Positions 1-42,400 of a stretch of DNA of 64,000 bases are shown here, one piece after another. Source of the DNA: Aptenodytes patagonicus (taxonomy: Eukaryota > Chordata > Aves > Sphenisciformes > Spheniscidae); contig NC_134973.1 of the NCBI RefSeq assembly GCF_965638725.1, positions 5,762,491 through 5,826,490 on the forward strand. Direction: 5' to 3'. Position 1 is the first letter of the stretch; every line of letters starts with the position of its first letter. A program made the translations under genes and the position numbers. Below the pieces are notes generated by a model. It saw nothing but the letters and a program-made list of their open reading frames with translations. It was not told where the DNA came from and did not search any database.

Positions 1-87
1 GGTGAGCACCGGGGATGGGGGGTGCCGGGGGGAGCAAAGACCCCCTGGCTGACCCCCTGGCCTCCCCCCTTCCCCCCCCCCCCCCAG

Positions 88-13038
<12,951 letters not shown>

Positions 13039-13415
13039 GCAGGGCCACGGTGCCCCACGAACCCCCTCCCCAGCCGTCACCGCAGCACAACCTGGGGTCC
13101 TGGAGCTTCTGGCCACCCTGGACCCCCAGAGCTGCATGGGGGGGGCCTGGCTGCATACCTCCTGCTGGCACGGGGCCACCATCCCTGCGGGATGGTCCAG
13201 GCACTGGGGAGGGTCAGAGTGCCAGGGCAGGGCTGGCCCCAGCTCCCCCTTGGTGGGGTTGTAACCTCTGGGGGGGCTGAGCTGGACAGGGGGGGTTCTG
13301 CCCTGGGCCTGGGCAGGGCCGGGTGCTGGGGCTGGCCCTGGGACCCCGACTGCTCGCTGCCAGAGCAGAGCCTGCTGTAAAAGAGCAATTAAATAAAGAC
13401 CCACAGTACTGCCCG
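13039..13415 (+). other. ABCA7: ABCA7 3' untranslated region
   Basis: Follows the TGA at 13036-13038. It is GC-rich and ends shortly after an AATAAA at 13392-13397. The cleavage point itself is inferred from the usual 10-30 base spacing. Confidence 0.7.
13392..13397 (+). terminator. ABCA7: poly(A) signal AATAAA of ABCA7
   Basis: Canonical hexamer about 350 bases past the ABCA7 stop codon and the first AATAAA in that stretch. It lies ahead of the U6 gene, so the ABCA7 transcript should end before it. Confidence 0.75.
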
Positions 13416-14063
13416 GGGGGGCTGGATCACCCTCGCACGGCTGCAGCCCCACCAGGGGCACACGGGGGCACAGGGCGGGGGGCACAGCAGGGCGGGGGGC
13501 AGCAGGGTGGCCCTCGTGCCAGAGGCATGGAGCAGCCAGCATGGGTCCGTGCCCTGCTGCCGCCCTGCAACCCCTTCCCTGCAGCTCCCCGACCGGCTGA
13601 AGGTCAGCCAGAGTCTTCCTCACCCTGAATGGTCCCCAGGCAGGGGCAGGGGCTGGGTGGGCAGTGGGCTGGGCAGGGATCCCTGCCCACCACCCTCCCT
13701 GGGGCTCCTTCCTCTCCACCTTCTCCCCCTCTGGTGTGTCCCAGTGTGGGGCAGGGGTCTCGCCCCCTCAGCCGGGTGTCACCTTGGGGTCTGTGCCACA
13801 CGGGGACCTAAGCAGGGCTGGGCTGAGCCCCCCAGGCCGGGAGGCGCAAAGGTTTTCGGGTGCCCATCTCCTCCCTCACCTCCGGGACCCCTCTCCTCTG
13901 GCGGGGGGGGGATGGACCTTCCCCACCGGGCTGGCGGTCTGCGCCTCGGGCTCCGCCTGCCCCCCGTGCCCGGTACACCCCGCACCTCCACGGCCCACGT
14001 CCTCGGGGCACCCCCGGCACAAAAGAGGGTTCCCGGAGCGGCGGAGGGTTTGCGATCGTCCCA
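13416..14063. other. intergenic spacer between ABCA7 and the U6 gene
   Basis: About 650 bases of GC-rich single-copy-looking DNA. I see no coding signal, RNA gene or obvious repeat. In mammals CNN2 occupies the interval between TMEM259 and ABCA7; no calponin-like exon is visible here. Confidence 0.6.
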
Positions 14064-14113
14064 AAAAATATGGAACGCTTCACGAATTTGCGTGTCATCC
14101 TTGCGCAGGGGCC

Positions 14114-14164
<51 letters not shown>

Positions 14165-14170
14165 GAGCAC
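14064..14170 (-). ncRNA. RNU6: U6 spliceosomal snRNA gene, intact
   Basis: The minus strand from 14170 down to 14064 reads as a full-length 107-nt vertebrate U6 RNA with no mismatch that I can find against the remembered sequence. It includes the 5' stem-loop starting GTGCTCGCTTCGGCAGCACA, the ACAGAGA box (pairs with the 5' splice site), the AGC triad region, the internal stem-loop and the terminal T run needed for Pol III termination and La binding. U6 forms the catalytic core of the spliceosome with U2. A matching PSE, a TATA-like element and a distal enhancer lie upstream at the expected distances, which argues for an active gene rather than one of the many dispersed U6 pseudogenes. It is transcribed away from TMEM259. 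Confidence 0.95.
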
Positions 14171-14217
14171 GAAACGTACTGCGCCCGCGGCGGTATTTGA
14201 ACCTCTCCAAACTTGTA

Positions 14218-14236
14218 ATTCTCAAGTCATGGCGAC
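14218..14236 (-). promoter_or_regulatory. proximal sequence element (PSE) of the U6 gene
   Basis: On the minus strand this reads GTCGCCATGACTTGAGAAT and spans about -48 to -66 from the U6 start, the same spacing as the human U6 PSE. The shared ACTTGA core falls at -57 to -52. A weak TATA-like AAATA lies near -28 (14194-14198). This element binds SNAPc. Confidence 0.75.
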
Positions 14237-14380
14237 TGTCTCGGTCTCAGATTCCTGCGGTTTTCCTCACGACGTCACAGTCCCAAGGATACCAGTCCAT
14301 TTCTATACTCGAAATCCTCCTTTTTGTCAGATATTTTGGCGTTTCCGCGGCTGAGCGGCTGTGCGGACCGGCAGGCTGCG

Positions 14381-14414
14381 CGCGGTGCATGGCGGGAGGA
14401 CTTCTACTTTGCAT
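14381..14414 (-). promoter_or_regulatory. distal sequence element of U6: Staf/ZNF143 site plus octamer-like site
   Basis: Minus-strand 14398-14381 reads CTCCCGCCATGCACCGCG, which fits every position of the Staf/ZNF143 consensus YWCCCRNMATSCMYYRCR. Just beyond, 14414-14408 reads ATGCAAA, seven of eight octamer positions. They lie at -211 to -244 from the U6 start, the classic distance for a snRNA distal element. They also sit within the TMEM259 promoter. Confidence 0.75.
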
Positions 14415-14581
14415 CCCGGGGCGGGGCGAGGCCGGCGCTTGTCCTCCACCGTCCCAGAGTTCCCCGGTGGCGCTCGCGCAGGCGCGTTGCCGCCGTCGTG
14501 GGTGCCGGCGGAGGAAGATGGCGGCGGGGCGCTGAGGAGACGGGACTGGGCCGCTCCGCTCCGCACCGCGCCGCACCAGGA

Positions 14582-14626
14582 GAGCCGAGCCGAGCCGAGC
14601 CGAGCCGAGCCGAGCCGAGCCGAGCC
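14582..14626 (+). repeat. (GAGCC)9 pentanucleotide repeat in the TMEM259 leader
   Basis: Nine perfect units of GAGCC in a row, lying about 460 bases upstream of the TMEM259 ATG and probably transcribed as 5'UTR. Length variation between individuals is likely. Confidence 0.9.
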
Positions 14627-14660
14627 GCCCGCTGCGCTCCGGGCCGGCCCGTCCCCCTGA

Positions 14661-26839
<12,179 letters not shown>

Positions 26840-28825
26840 GTCCCTGTTACTGTAATTCTGGACTGCCAGGAAGGCATTTGGATTTCGTTTGTTACTATTT
26901 CTCACTTCACCATCATCCTTAACCCATGAATTCCTCTTAACGGAGGCAGAGCAGCTGGGACAGAGGAAAGGTGCTGCAGTGAAATCCCCTGGGAAAAGCA
27001 CGTGTGCGCTTGTGTACGAGAGGCTGACGCGCGTGGGACTGCTGGGAGGGAGGGACGAGGCGTTCCCTCCCAGGCCTGCGAGGCTCAGGGGCCTCCTGCC
27101 GCGGCTGCAGGCGAGCAGGCTGCCTCCTCCAGCCCTGCAGTCGGCTCCGTGCCCGCACTTTTCCTTGCCCCCGGCTGCCCCAGCGTTGCCCCCTGCGGTC
27201 GCGTTTGCAGTCCAGGTGCTGTTCACAAGCGTCAGCTGATTTGTGACAGACCACGCGTGTGTGGCAGCTTTCTGGTTAGAACAGCAGCTGCATACGAACG
27301 GGGAAAGTGTTTTCAGACATCCTTGGGAGAGCCACAGAAGGCAGAGGAGAAACCTGGTAAACTTTCCTTCTCCTTAAGGGGAAGAGGAACTTAAGACCTT
27401 CCCCAAACACTAGATCTGCTCATGCCAGGGCAAAGCTGGGCGATAACCAAAGCAGAAACTGCAGTTCAGCCCCATTTTTTTTGTCCTTGAACTTCCCTCG
27501 GTCAGTGGGTTTGAGGGGTAGAAGCTGCCGTGTGCAGGTTAGAGCTTCCATCCAGGAGAGATGCGTTTGGCTGGGCTTGGAAGCAGCGGGGTTGATTCCT
27601 GTGCTGGTCAGCCATGGAGAAATGCTGTCCCTTCTGCTGCTGGTGACCGCCGCGGGGGCTTTGGGAATTTAGCTCTCTTAGATGTATGTGGCCAGCATAA
27701 AGTGGGAGCTACTGGCACAGGCAAATGGTCTCAAGTAATATCTGCTGGGAGCTGATCTGTAGCGTCGGTGTCTGTAGCGATGTTTGGGACAAGGAGGACA
27801 GCAGCTCTGCCTCTGTACAACTCTGCTTTGGCGCCTGCCGCTGTGGGTGATGTAGTTTGCTTTTCAGTGCCTTGTCCCTTCAATGGGACACGTCTGCATT
27901 GAAGATCAGCCCCATCCCAGAGGAGGGAGCAGCTTTTCACTGGCTGAACTGTGGCATGAGATGGTTTAGCAAAGAACCAAAACACTAAAGCCAAGACATT
28001 TCAGCTAATTTTCCCTCATTTCCCTGGCAGCGGAGGTGAGGCTGGCTGTACCCGACCCCTCCGCGATACAGCTGGCTGAGCTGGGGGGCTGGGACGGGGA
28101 CCGGCTGCCCCTGAGGGTGGGCTGGACCCAGGCGGGGATATGGCTGGAAGGAGGGTTTACGCTTGTAGGTAGAGCGGGGCGACACAGGAGTGCGTCGTGT
28201 CTGTAGGGCTGAGAGGAGAGAGAAGCTCGGGGAGAAGCGTGGTGGAAAAGGGCAGTGCTGGGAGGTGACACGTGGGGCACTCTGCTCTTTGGGGGGCAGC
28301 TGGGTCGCTGTGTCCCCGAGTTCAGCCTCATCTCCCCACAGCTGAGCAGCGTCTGTGGAGTCCATCCCCCTCGGAGGGCTCTTGTGTGCGTTTCGGTGTC
28401 TTCTACCAGGAAAGGGTTCCCATGTCAGCACCGTGGGGGCTCAGAGCCCCCCGTTTCACTTTCTCTGCATTTTCTGCCCAGGTGCCCCCCCCCCTTTTTT
28501 TTTTTTCTTTCTTTTTGTCTCAAGGAGCCCTGGGTGTTGCTCTGGGGAATGGGGGAGCCTGCTCGTGACCAGCATGCCAGATCCTGCCGCAACCAGCCTT
28601 CCTGGGAAGGGGCCTCGTTGGCAACTGGCTCCCTGCCTCCGGCGTGGACGTGCCAGAGCGCCAGAGAGCAAGGAATAATCGTAGGCTTTTAAGAGGAGAG
28701 GGTGGGTGGGAGGGGAGGCGGGGGAAACAAACCAAATGATTTGATGAATGAAGAGTAGAGTTCATTCTATTTAATTAATGTACAAAATGTGTTTGTATAT
28801 AATAATAAATATTATATCTAACAGC
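26840..28825 (+). other. TMEM259: TMEM259 3' untranslated region
   Basis: Runs from the TGA at 26837-26839 to just past the AATAAA at 28804-28809. About 2 kb, with a pyrimidine/T run near 28,488-28,515. I see no coding potential. Its extent is inferred from the lack of an earlier strong poly(A) signal. Confidence 0.7.
28804..28809 (+). terminator. TMEM259: poly(A) signal AATAAA of TMEM259
   Basis: Canonical hexamer within an AT-rich patch, followed about 25 bases later by a GT-rich stretch (TGTGGTGCTG...) that fits a downstream cleavage element. Confidence 0.75.
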
Positions 28826-29553
28826 TGCTGTGGTGCTGCTCTGGTGTCCTGCTAGCAGTTGTGCTGGGTTCCTGCTGGAAGTTGAGGTGTGAGGATCCTG
28901 TGGCTCGTCGAGCACTCGATGCTTGGGACGCCCCTGCCACCATCCTGGGGTGCCAGCGTCTGCCCCGTTACGCCTCGGAGGGGTGGTGGCAGGGCAGGGA
29001 GGGCTGAGCACAAGTCCCCGTCGCGGCTGTGCTCACCGGTGTTCGGCAGCCTCTTTGTGCGAGTGGGAAGGCTGCGGGGAGGGAAGATCTCTTGCTGTGC
29101 TCTCGCCCCGGTCCTTTTACGGCCGCCCGTAGTCACCCACAGTTGGACTGTGAGTTATTTAATTTCCTCCGCTGGCAGGGGCCAGGGGCCTTTCCGCGCT
29201 CTGCCTGGGCTGAGAAACGGGCCGGCACCGGTGACGTCCATCTCTCGCCGTCTGCCCAGGGAAGTCCGTTTCTGGTTTGAGGTGGCTCTGGAGATCAGCC
29301 AGCTTTGCTGCCCTGGAGCTGGCTCTCCCGGAGGGGAGGTTTGGGTCTTGGCCTGTCCTGCCGCCACACCGGCGCACTGTGGGACGAGGGCTGCTCACCT
29401 TCCTCCTCCTAACCACTGCTGTCTGGGGCTGGGCCGAGCTGGGCCAGGGTGTCCCTGCGGAGGAGGGAGGGGAAGGGTTACCCTCACCCCAAGCCTGGCT
29501 GCATTTAGGGTGCAGCTGGAAGAGAAAAAGCAGACTGCATTTTTCTTCATCGT
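28826..29553. other. intergenic gap between convergent TMEM259 and GRIN3B
   Basis: About 730 bases between the two facing 3' ends. GC-rich, no gene or repeat recognised. Confidence 0.6.
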
Positions 29554-29554
29554 C

Positions 29555-29560
29555 TTTATT
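29555..29560 (-). terminator. GRIN3B: poly(A) signal AATAAA of GRIN3B (minus strand)
   Basis: TTTATT on the plus strand, i.e. AATAAA on the minus strand, about 440 bases past the GRIN3B stop codon. It is the first canonical signal in that direction. Confidence 0.65.
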
Positions 29561-30002
29561 TACACGGGTTAAAAACACAGCGTTGCTGAAGGGTCTGCCA
29601 GCAGAAGTGCTGCAATTTGTCCTGGTTCTGCAGGGGCCTCTCATCTCATCTTAACCCGCCGCCTTCCCCCCAAATAAACTCCCCTCATCTAAGGCTGCTG
29701 GCTGCGGTTCAAACCCCCATCGTCAGCGGGACGGGAGGAGGGAGGTGAGGAAGAGATGAACACCCCAGAGCTGGGGAAGGGAGGCAGCCCCAGGACATCC
29801 ACCCCTCCATCCTGCCACCCAAAGGGCCTTTTTCCTTCTGTCCCTCATCTCTTTGCTCCTGCTCCGAGGAAGGGGAGCGGGTGATGGTCTGCCCTGCCCG
29901 GCTCGCTGCAGAGCAGCCTGACCTGGGGTGTGCCTGGGGGGCTGCCTGCCTCCTCCCCACCCGGGGAGCGGGCTGAGCGCTGCCCCGGCCCCCCGTCCTA
30001 CG
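29561..30002 (-). other. GRIN3B: GRIN3B 3' untranslated region
   Basis: Between the GRIN3B TGA (30003-30005) and the minus-strand AATAAA. No further features seen. Confidence 0.6.
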
Positions 30003-36459
<6,457 letters not shown>

Positions 36460-36960
36460 GCGCCCCGCCACCGGCCCCGCCGCTCTGCGCCCCGCCGGGG
36501 CGGGCCGGGGGCGGGGGCGGCTGCGGGCGGGCGGGGGCGGCTCGGCAGCGCCCCCGGGTGCGGACCCCGCCCGGCTCCGCAGCCCGCGTGTGCGGGCAGG
36601 GACCGGCAGGGGCGGGCAGGGACCGGCAGGGGCGGGCAGGGTCCCGCCGGGCTCCCCGCGGGCAGCGCCCGTCGCGGCGCCGTCAGCGCCGGCCCCCGGT
36701 CCCGGACAGCGGCGCCCGCCCCGTCCCCGAGCCGAGCGGGAGGGTCCGGGGCGGCCCCCGCAGCCCCCGCCCGGCCCCGGTGGGTCACGCCAGGCACGCC
36801 CGCAGCCCCCTCCCCCCCCCCGCCGGCCTGGCACTCGCCCACGCCCACCCGCGGCGTGGGTCGTCCCGTCCCGTCCCGTCCCCCCCCGCAGCAGAGCGGG
36901 GCCCCCACCCGCCCGGTGCTGCCGTGCGAGGGCTGCGACCGTGGGGTCCCCCGGGAGGGA
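36460..36960 (-). promoter_or_regulatory. GRIN3B: GC-rich promoter region of GRIN3B
   Basis: Very CpG-dense sequence with repeated GGGGCGGG (Sp1-like) boxes directly upstream of the GRIN3B start codon. There is no TATA box. The start site is not resolvable. Confidence 0.55.
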
Positions 36961-38485
36961 GCACGAGATGCCCCGGCACAGGAACCCCCCGTGCCTTTGG
37001 ACCACCGGGACCTTCCTCCTCCTCCTCCTCCTCCTCCTCCGGCCGGGCGCTCCCCGCCACGGCCCGGGCTGGGAAAAGGCCCCTCTGAGCCGGGCTCGGA
37101 GCCGTAAACTGCCCCCACGGTAAAGGCCACGACCGGATCCCTCCACCCCTCTGCAATGGGAGACGCAGCTTAAAATCGGGGGGGTCCTGGGGCCGCAGGG
37201 CCCATCCCGCTGCGTGGGGAAGGGGCGAACGGCCTCGTGCTCCTGTGGCGCAGCCGGACACACGGCAGCTTTGCGGCCTTCCTCCGCGGGGAGGGAAAGC
37301 GGAGTCACCCTCCTCATTTACACCAGGGAAACTGAGGCACAGCATGGCACAGGGGCTCCTCGCTAGCAGGAGCGCAAACGTCAGCTGCCGGGGAGACAAG
37401 AGAGCCTCTACTAAATTAATAAGAAAAAGAAAGGGAGCAATGGAGCCAAATACCAGCTGGCAAAAAATATTGATCACCAGACAAATTTAATGAGTCACAG
37501 CTAATGAATTCCCCGTGCAGAGATGGGCCTGGAGGCGGGAGGCCATCAGAGCAAATCCTGCCAGGGCACGGGGAGCGCTGGCAGCCCCTTGTTGGGGGCG
37601 CTGGTCCCCCCCCGAGCAGGATCCCGACCACGGGGCCCCCGGCAGCTCCTTCCCCCAGGGATAAACGCAGTGCAGCACCCACTGCCCCGGGCAGGAGCTG
37701 GGGAGGGGGAGCCAACAGGCTCTCGGCATGAAATAGCCCCCCAAACCCCAGCCTCGCCCCAGGTGCAGCACAGGAGGGGGCTCGCAGTGCAGCCTCGTCC
37801 TCCCTCCTGCTCTGCCCAAGCACAGCGCCCCGACACAAAACCCCACCGGTGGAACTGGGAGAGAGCGTGGGACAACGGGGAGGGAGGGCTCAGGTCTGGG
37901 CTTGGTGGGGTGCAGGCTGCCGCCCTCCCGGGGCGGCCTGGGGGGCTCGCTCTGCAGCAGGGACGCGCTCCCGCCGCAGCCCCCGCCGCCGGCAGCCCCC
38001 AGAGCAGCCCCTGGCTCGGGCTGACGCTCCCCGATGCAGCCGATTAATGTTGATCCGAACTGTCAGGAGGAAGGTGGGGAAGCAAAAGAAGAGAGAAACG
38101 CCGCTTATTAAGCTAAAAGCATTATCTGAGCTAGCTGGCAGGAGCGTGGTCTGCACGGATGCTTGCGTTATTAAAAGTGCACTTTAAATCAACTGCGCTT
38201 ACTTCTGGTGTATTAAACAGGCCGGTGTGGTGGGTGCGCATGGGGATGGCCATAGTCCCCGCGATCCAGGGCACCCCACTCCAGCCCCGTGGGTCGGGAG
38301 GCAAAGCCTCGTGGGGACAGGGAGGGACCCGCCGGGCAAAGACGACCGAGCAGCACAGCTTCCCTCGGACAAGAAATCGCTTCCCCGCTCCCTGCTGACA
38401 GCCCTGCCGGGGAAGCGGTGGTGGGTTATCGAGATCTGTGGCCACCAGCGGGGGATTAAAGAAAAGCCTCAGGCATCTTTCACTA
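36961..38485. other. intergenic region between GRIN3B and the WDR18 3' end
   Basis: Contains a CCT repeat (about 37,017-37,040) and two AT-rich islands (37,385-37,515 and 38,035-38,225) with homeodomain- and bZIP-like words such as TTAATGAGTCACAGCTAATG. No gene is visible. Being upstream of GRIN3B, these islands are candidate enhancers. Confidence 0.5.
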
Positions 38486-38489
38486 TAAA

Positions 38490-39452
38490 AAACAAATCTT
38501 TTATGTAAAAAATAAACCTAAACAAAACCCACAACCCCCGCTGCCATGCTCGTGACAATACAAAAGGCCGATTCCCCAGAACACCGTGAAAACAAAGTAG
38601 CTGGATCCAAATATATATAAATTGTCAACTTACGAGATTGGAAATAGCACCTTGCTGGCCCCCCCCCGCCTCTCCCCGAAGGAGTCAGCTCCACGCCCCA
38701 AAACCACCACCCCGTACTCTGAGCCCACGGACGCCACCCTCAGCCCCCTGCCCTCCTGACCAGGAGGACGGATGGGGCAGTGCGGGAGTCCCGTCTTCAG
38801 GCTTAGTACCCCAGGGACCCCCTGCCTGTCCCCAGGCAGCACCTCTGCTGCCCCTGGGCACCCCCCAGGAGCAGGAGCTGCTCAGCCCCCGCTGTCATGA
38901 GAGCGGAACAAGCCCAGCGCGGGATCCCAGCTGTGAGGGGTCCAGCGATATCGAGCAGCGTTTCCCAGGGCGGGATGGGCGGAAGGGGTCTCTAAAATCC
39001 AATCTCAAACCAGTATTAAGAGAAAAACACTTTTCTGTCTGCACTGCAGGGTCAAGTAACGAAAAGAAACGAAAAAGGGCCAGGGGAAGAGATGGGGAAA
39101 GAGCAGGAGCTGCATCCTGAACCCCACCCTTGGAGCCGGCGACGCTCCTCCTGCAGCCGGCCACTCCGAGGTTGCCCCCGCCGGCACCGAGCAGCAAATC
39201 GGGGTGAAAACGGTCCCTGTGTTGTCCCGCACGCAGCAGCCCTGCAGCCCCCGCGCTTGTCTCAGTCTCATGTCGTCAGACGCCAGACCGAGCAGGCAAA
39301 TACTCCGGCGTGTGCCGCGTGACAGGTGCTGGCGAGGACGCGAGCCAGGCGCGCTTGCACGTCTGCGTGTGCAGGTGCCCGAGGGCGGGCTGGTTCTTCC
39401 CCAGGAGCTGGGCAGGGAGAGGCAGAGGGGTGCGAGGGCAGGGGGTGCCTCT
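38490..39452 (-). other. WDR18: WDR18 3' untranslated region (extent inferred)
   Basis: From the WDR18 stop (39453-39455) leftwards to an AT-rich patch near 38,480-38,640. I find no canonical AATAAA on the minus strand; a variant CATAAA at 38500-38505 is the best candidate signal. Confidence 0.45.
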
Positions 39453-42400
39453 TCATTTGGCTGGTTTGGTGATGATGCGAGCGGAGAAGTCAAAGAGGTT
39501 CTTGTTGATTTTCCGGAGGGTGCTCACCTCCTCTTCCAGCTCGCTCACCTGGATCGTCAGATGCTCCTGGTCTCCCACCAGGTTCTGTGACAGAAAAACA
39601 CGACAGAAAAGCTTCAGGCACCCGGGTCTCATCTCTGGCAGGTGGAGGCAAGTGCTTCCCTGGACAGCAGCAAACCCCAAACTCTTTTGCCCTCTCCCTC
39701 CTCCATCTCCTACTCAAACTGCAGCCCCTCCTGCCTACACCATGTCCTGGTTTCGGCTGGGACAGAGTTAAATTCCTTCCTAGTAGCCTGTACAGTGCCG
39801 TGTTCTGGATTTAGGATGAGAACAATGTTGATAACACACCGATGTTTTAGTTGTTGCTGAGCAGTGCTTACACCAGTCAAGGACTTTTCAGCTGCTCATG
39901 CCCTGCCAGCGAGAAGCCGGGAGGGGGCACAGCCAGGACAGCTGACCCAAACTGGCCAAAGGGACATTCCATACCATGTGACGTCATGCTCGGTATATAA
40001 ACTGGGGGGAGTTAGCTGGTGGGGGGTGACTGCTGCTCGGGGACTGGCTGGGCATCGGTCGGCGGGTGGGGAGCAACTGCATTGTGCATCACTTATTTTG
40101 TATATTCTTTTATAATTATTATTATTTTCCCTTCCTTTTCTGTCCTATTAAACTGTCTTTATCTCAACCCATGAATGTTACTTTTTTTTCTCCGATTCTC
40201 TCCCCCACCCCACTGCCGGGGGGGAAGCGAGCGAATGGCTGCGTGGCGTTTAGCTGCCTGCCCGGTTAAACCACAACAACCATCAGCGAATTCCAGGGCT
40301 CGTTCCTCCCCCCACCTTGGCACAGTGCCCTAAGGACCGCTTCAGCTGGAGAGAGGACCCCCCAGGGGATCTGCACCAGGACGCGATTCCCCCATCGTCT
40401 CGGAGCAGCTCTCACCTTTTCCCTTGTTGAGTACATCTGTGAGTACATCTTCTCAGCCTTCTCCAGGTAGCTCTCCCCAGACTCCTGCAGGGACCAGACA
40501 GGAGACACTGATACAGAAGACCCGGGCCCTCTCCCAGCACCCCCGGGCAGGGTTCCCCGCTGGAGTAGGCAAAGAAACCCCCCCGGCCCTCAGCCCCCAG
40601 CCCCGCGGGCCAAAGCAGTGACCGAGCAGAGACTCCAGCGGGGTACGGCCAACACTGCGGCACCGGCAGAGCCTGGCTGGAGCTGCAGCCCCTTTCAAAA
40701 ATGGAAGGTCTGTGCCCAGGGCTGGGCAGGGGGCCCAGAACGGTCCCCTCGAGTGTGCCTTGTGCAGGGGTCTGCCAAGCTCCTCTCCCAGCACAGACAG
40801 AGCCCTTCGCCTGGGCAGGGGGAAGCGCTGGGCTCCCCACGCCACAGGCTGCTCTCCCCAGCATCGTGCTGCGAGCGGAGGAGCCCGACTGACTGCGGGA
40901 CTGACATTTCCAAAACAGCACCTGAGCTGGCCCTGCACCACCGGGGTGCCATCCCCTCCGCCGAGCAGCAGGCAAACAGCCCCTCCTGGACCGGCTGACA
41001 CCTCCCCTACACGGAGCTCATCCATCAGCCGTGGCAGGGCTGTCGCTCGCCCAGGGACAGACGCTGACAGAGGAGAGAAGCTCTGGGACTGCCGGCAGAG
41101 AGGCCAGGGGACAGACGGACCGGCACGGAGCGAGCCTGTAATCATTGACGGTGCAGGATACCCCCCCTGCCTGGGGATGGCCACGCTGGGGTGACTTCAA
41201 AGGGACACCCTGCGCCCCAGCCAGGACCCTGCCCCACTTGGAGACCTCGGTCTGGGGGCTCCTCTCCCCCAGCCAAGAGCAGCCCAGACGCAGCTGAGAG
41301 CAGGGGAAGAGCCTGCCTGCTCCCTGCCTGGCCTGCCTGCTCCCTGCCTGCTCCCTGCCTGGCCTGCCTGCTCCCTGCCTGCAACGTTCCCACCACAAGT
41401 CAGTTAATTGGGCAATTCCACTGCTTTAAAAAATGGTACTTGGGGAAGTTTAGTAGCATGGGGGAAGATCAGAACAGGCGATGGAGCTGCTGCCCATCAG
41501 CAGCGGATCAGCACCGACCAGCCACCGCCGCTGCTCTGGCTGGAGGAGAAATTTTGCACCCTCCAGCACAGACCCCCCCACCCGACCTCCGTCTCCCCCT
41601 CCCCAGCAGCCTGCTGGTCCCCGGTACCTGCTGGTGGAGCCCGAGGCGCAGCGTCACTCCCTCGCTCCCCTGCTCGTCGTTGCTCTCGGTGCCGTGGAGG
41701 TGTTTGCTGAATTTGGGGAGAGGCACGCTGGGTTTCCCGTCCGGGTTGAACATGTTGGCTGGGGCCAGCACTATGAAGGCGTTTGTAACCGGACCTGGGA
41801 CGGGACAAGAGGAGGGGACGGGTCAGACTTCCCCCCTCCGGTGAGGTTGCCTCTTGCCTGGCGTCTTGGGCAGCCCCGAGAACAGAGTACAACCCACGGC
41901 GCAGGCAGCTGCCAGGGCTCCTGCCTTCCTCCCCAGCACCTGGGAAGAGGCAGAGCCCCTCTCCCCGTCCTTGGCAGCGGGGACGCGGCTCCGCAGCCTG
42001 GGCCCGGCGGGGAGGAGCGGGGCAGCCCGGCCGTCCTCCGCAGAGCCAGCCATCCATCAGCGGCTGCCGCTCTTGCAGCTGTCTCCTGCAATGATCTATC
42101 ACACACTCTCGTTTGGCAGAGCTAATGAGTGCTTTAATTACTGCATTTACCCACACAGGCTGCTGCTTTCTGTCAGCAGCCCCCTCCGCCCCCCCCTTCC
42201 GAACTTGTGCTCGCTGGCGAACTCCCACCGCTGCCCCCCACGCCCCAAACCTCTCCCCGTCAGGCACAGCGACCCCCCAGCCCCCCGAAACCCCCCCCCC
42301 ACTGCCTGCCAGCAGCCAGCGGGCTCGTGTGCGAGCAGAGGAGTTCGGTCACCGCTAATAAATCCCTGACCATCCATCTTCCCCCGGACGAACTCGACAG

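Noticed and set aside
13039-14063. Remnant of CNN2
   Set aside because: No calponin-homology or calponin-repeat translation could be seen in any frame of the gap.
29669-29674. AATAAA on the plus strand near the GRIN3B 3' end as a second TMEM259 poly(A) signal
   Set aside because: It lies about 850 bases past a good signal with a GT-rich downstream element and overlaps the GRIN3B 3'UTR; possible read-through use cannot be shown.
39743-40278. Full-length endogenous provirus
   Set aside because: Only one LTR is present, with direct repeats at its two ends and no gag, pol or env-like sequence.
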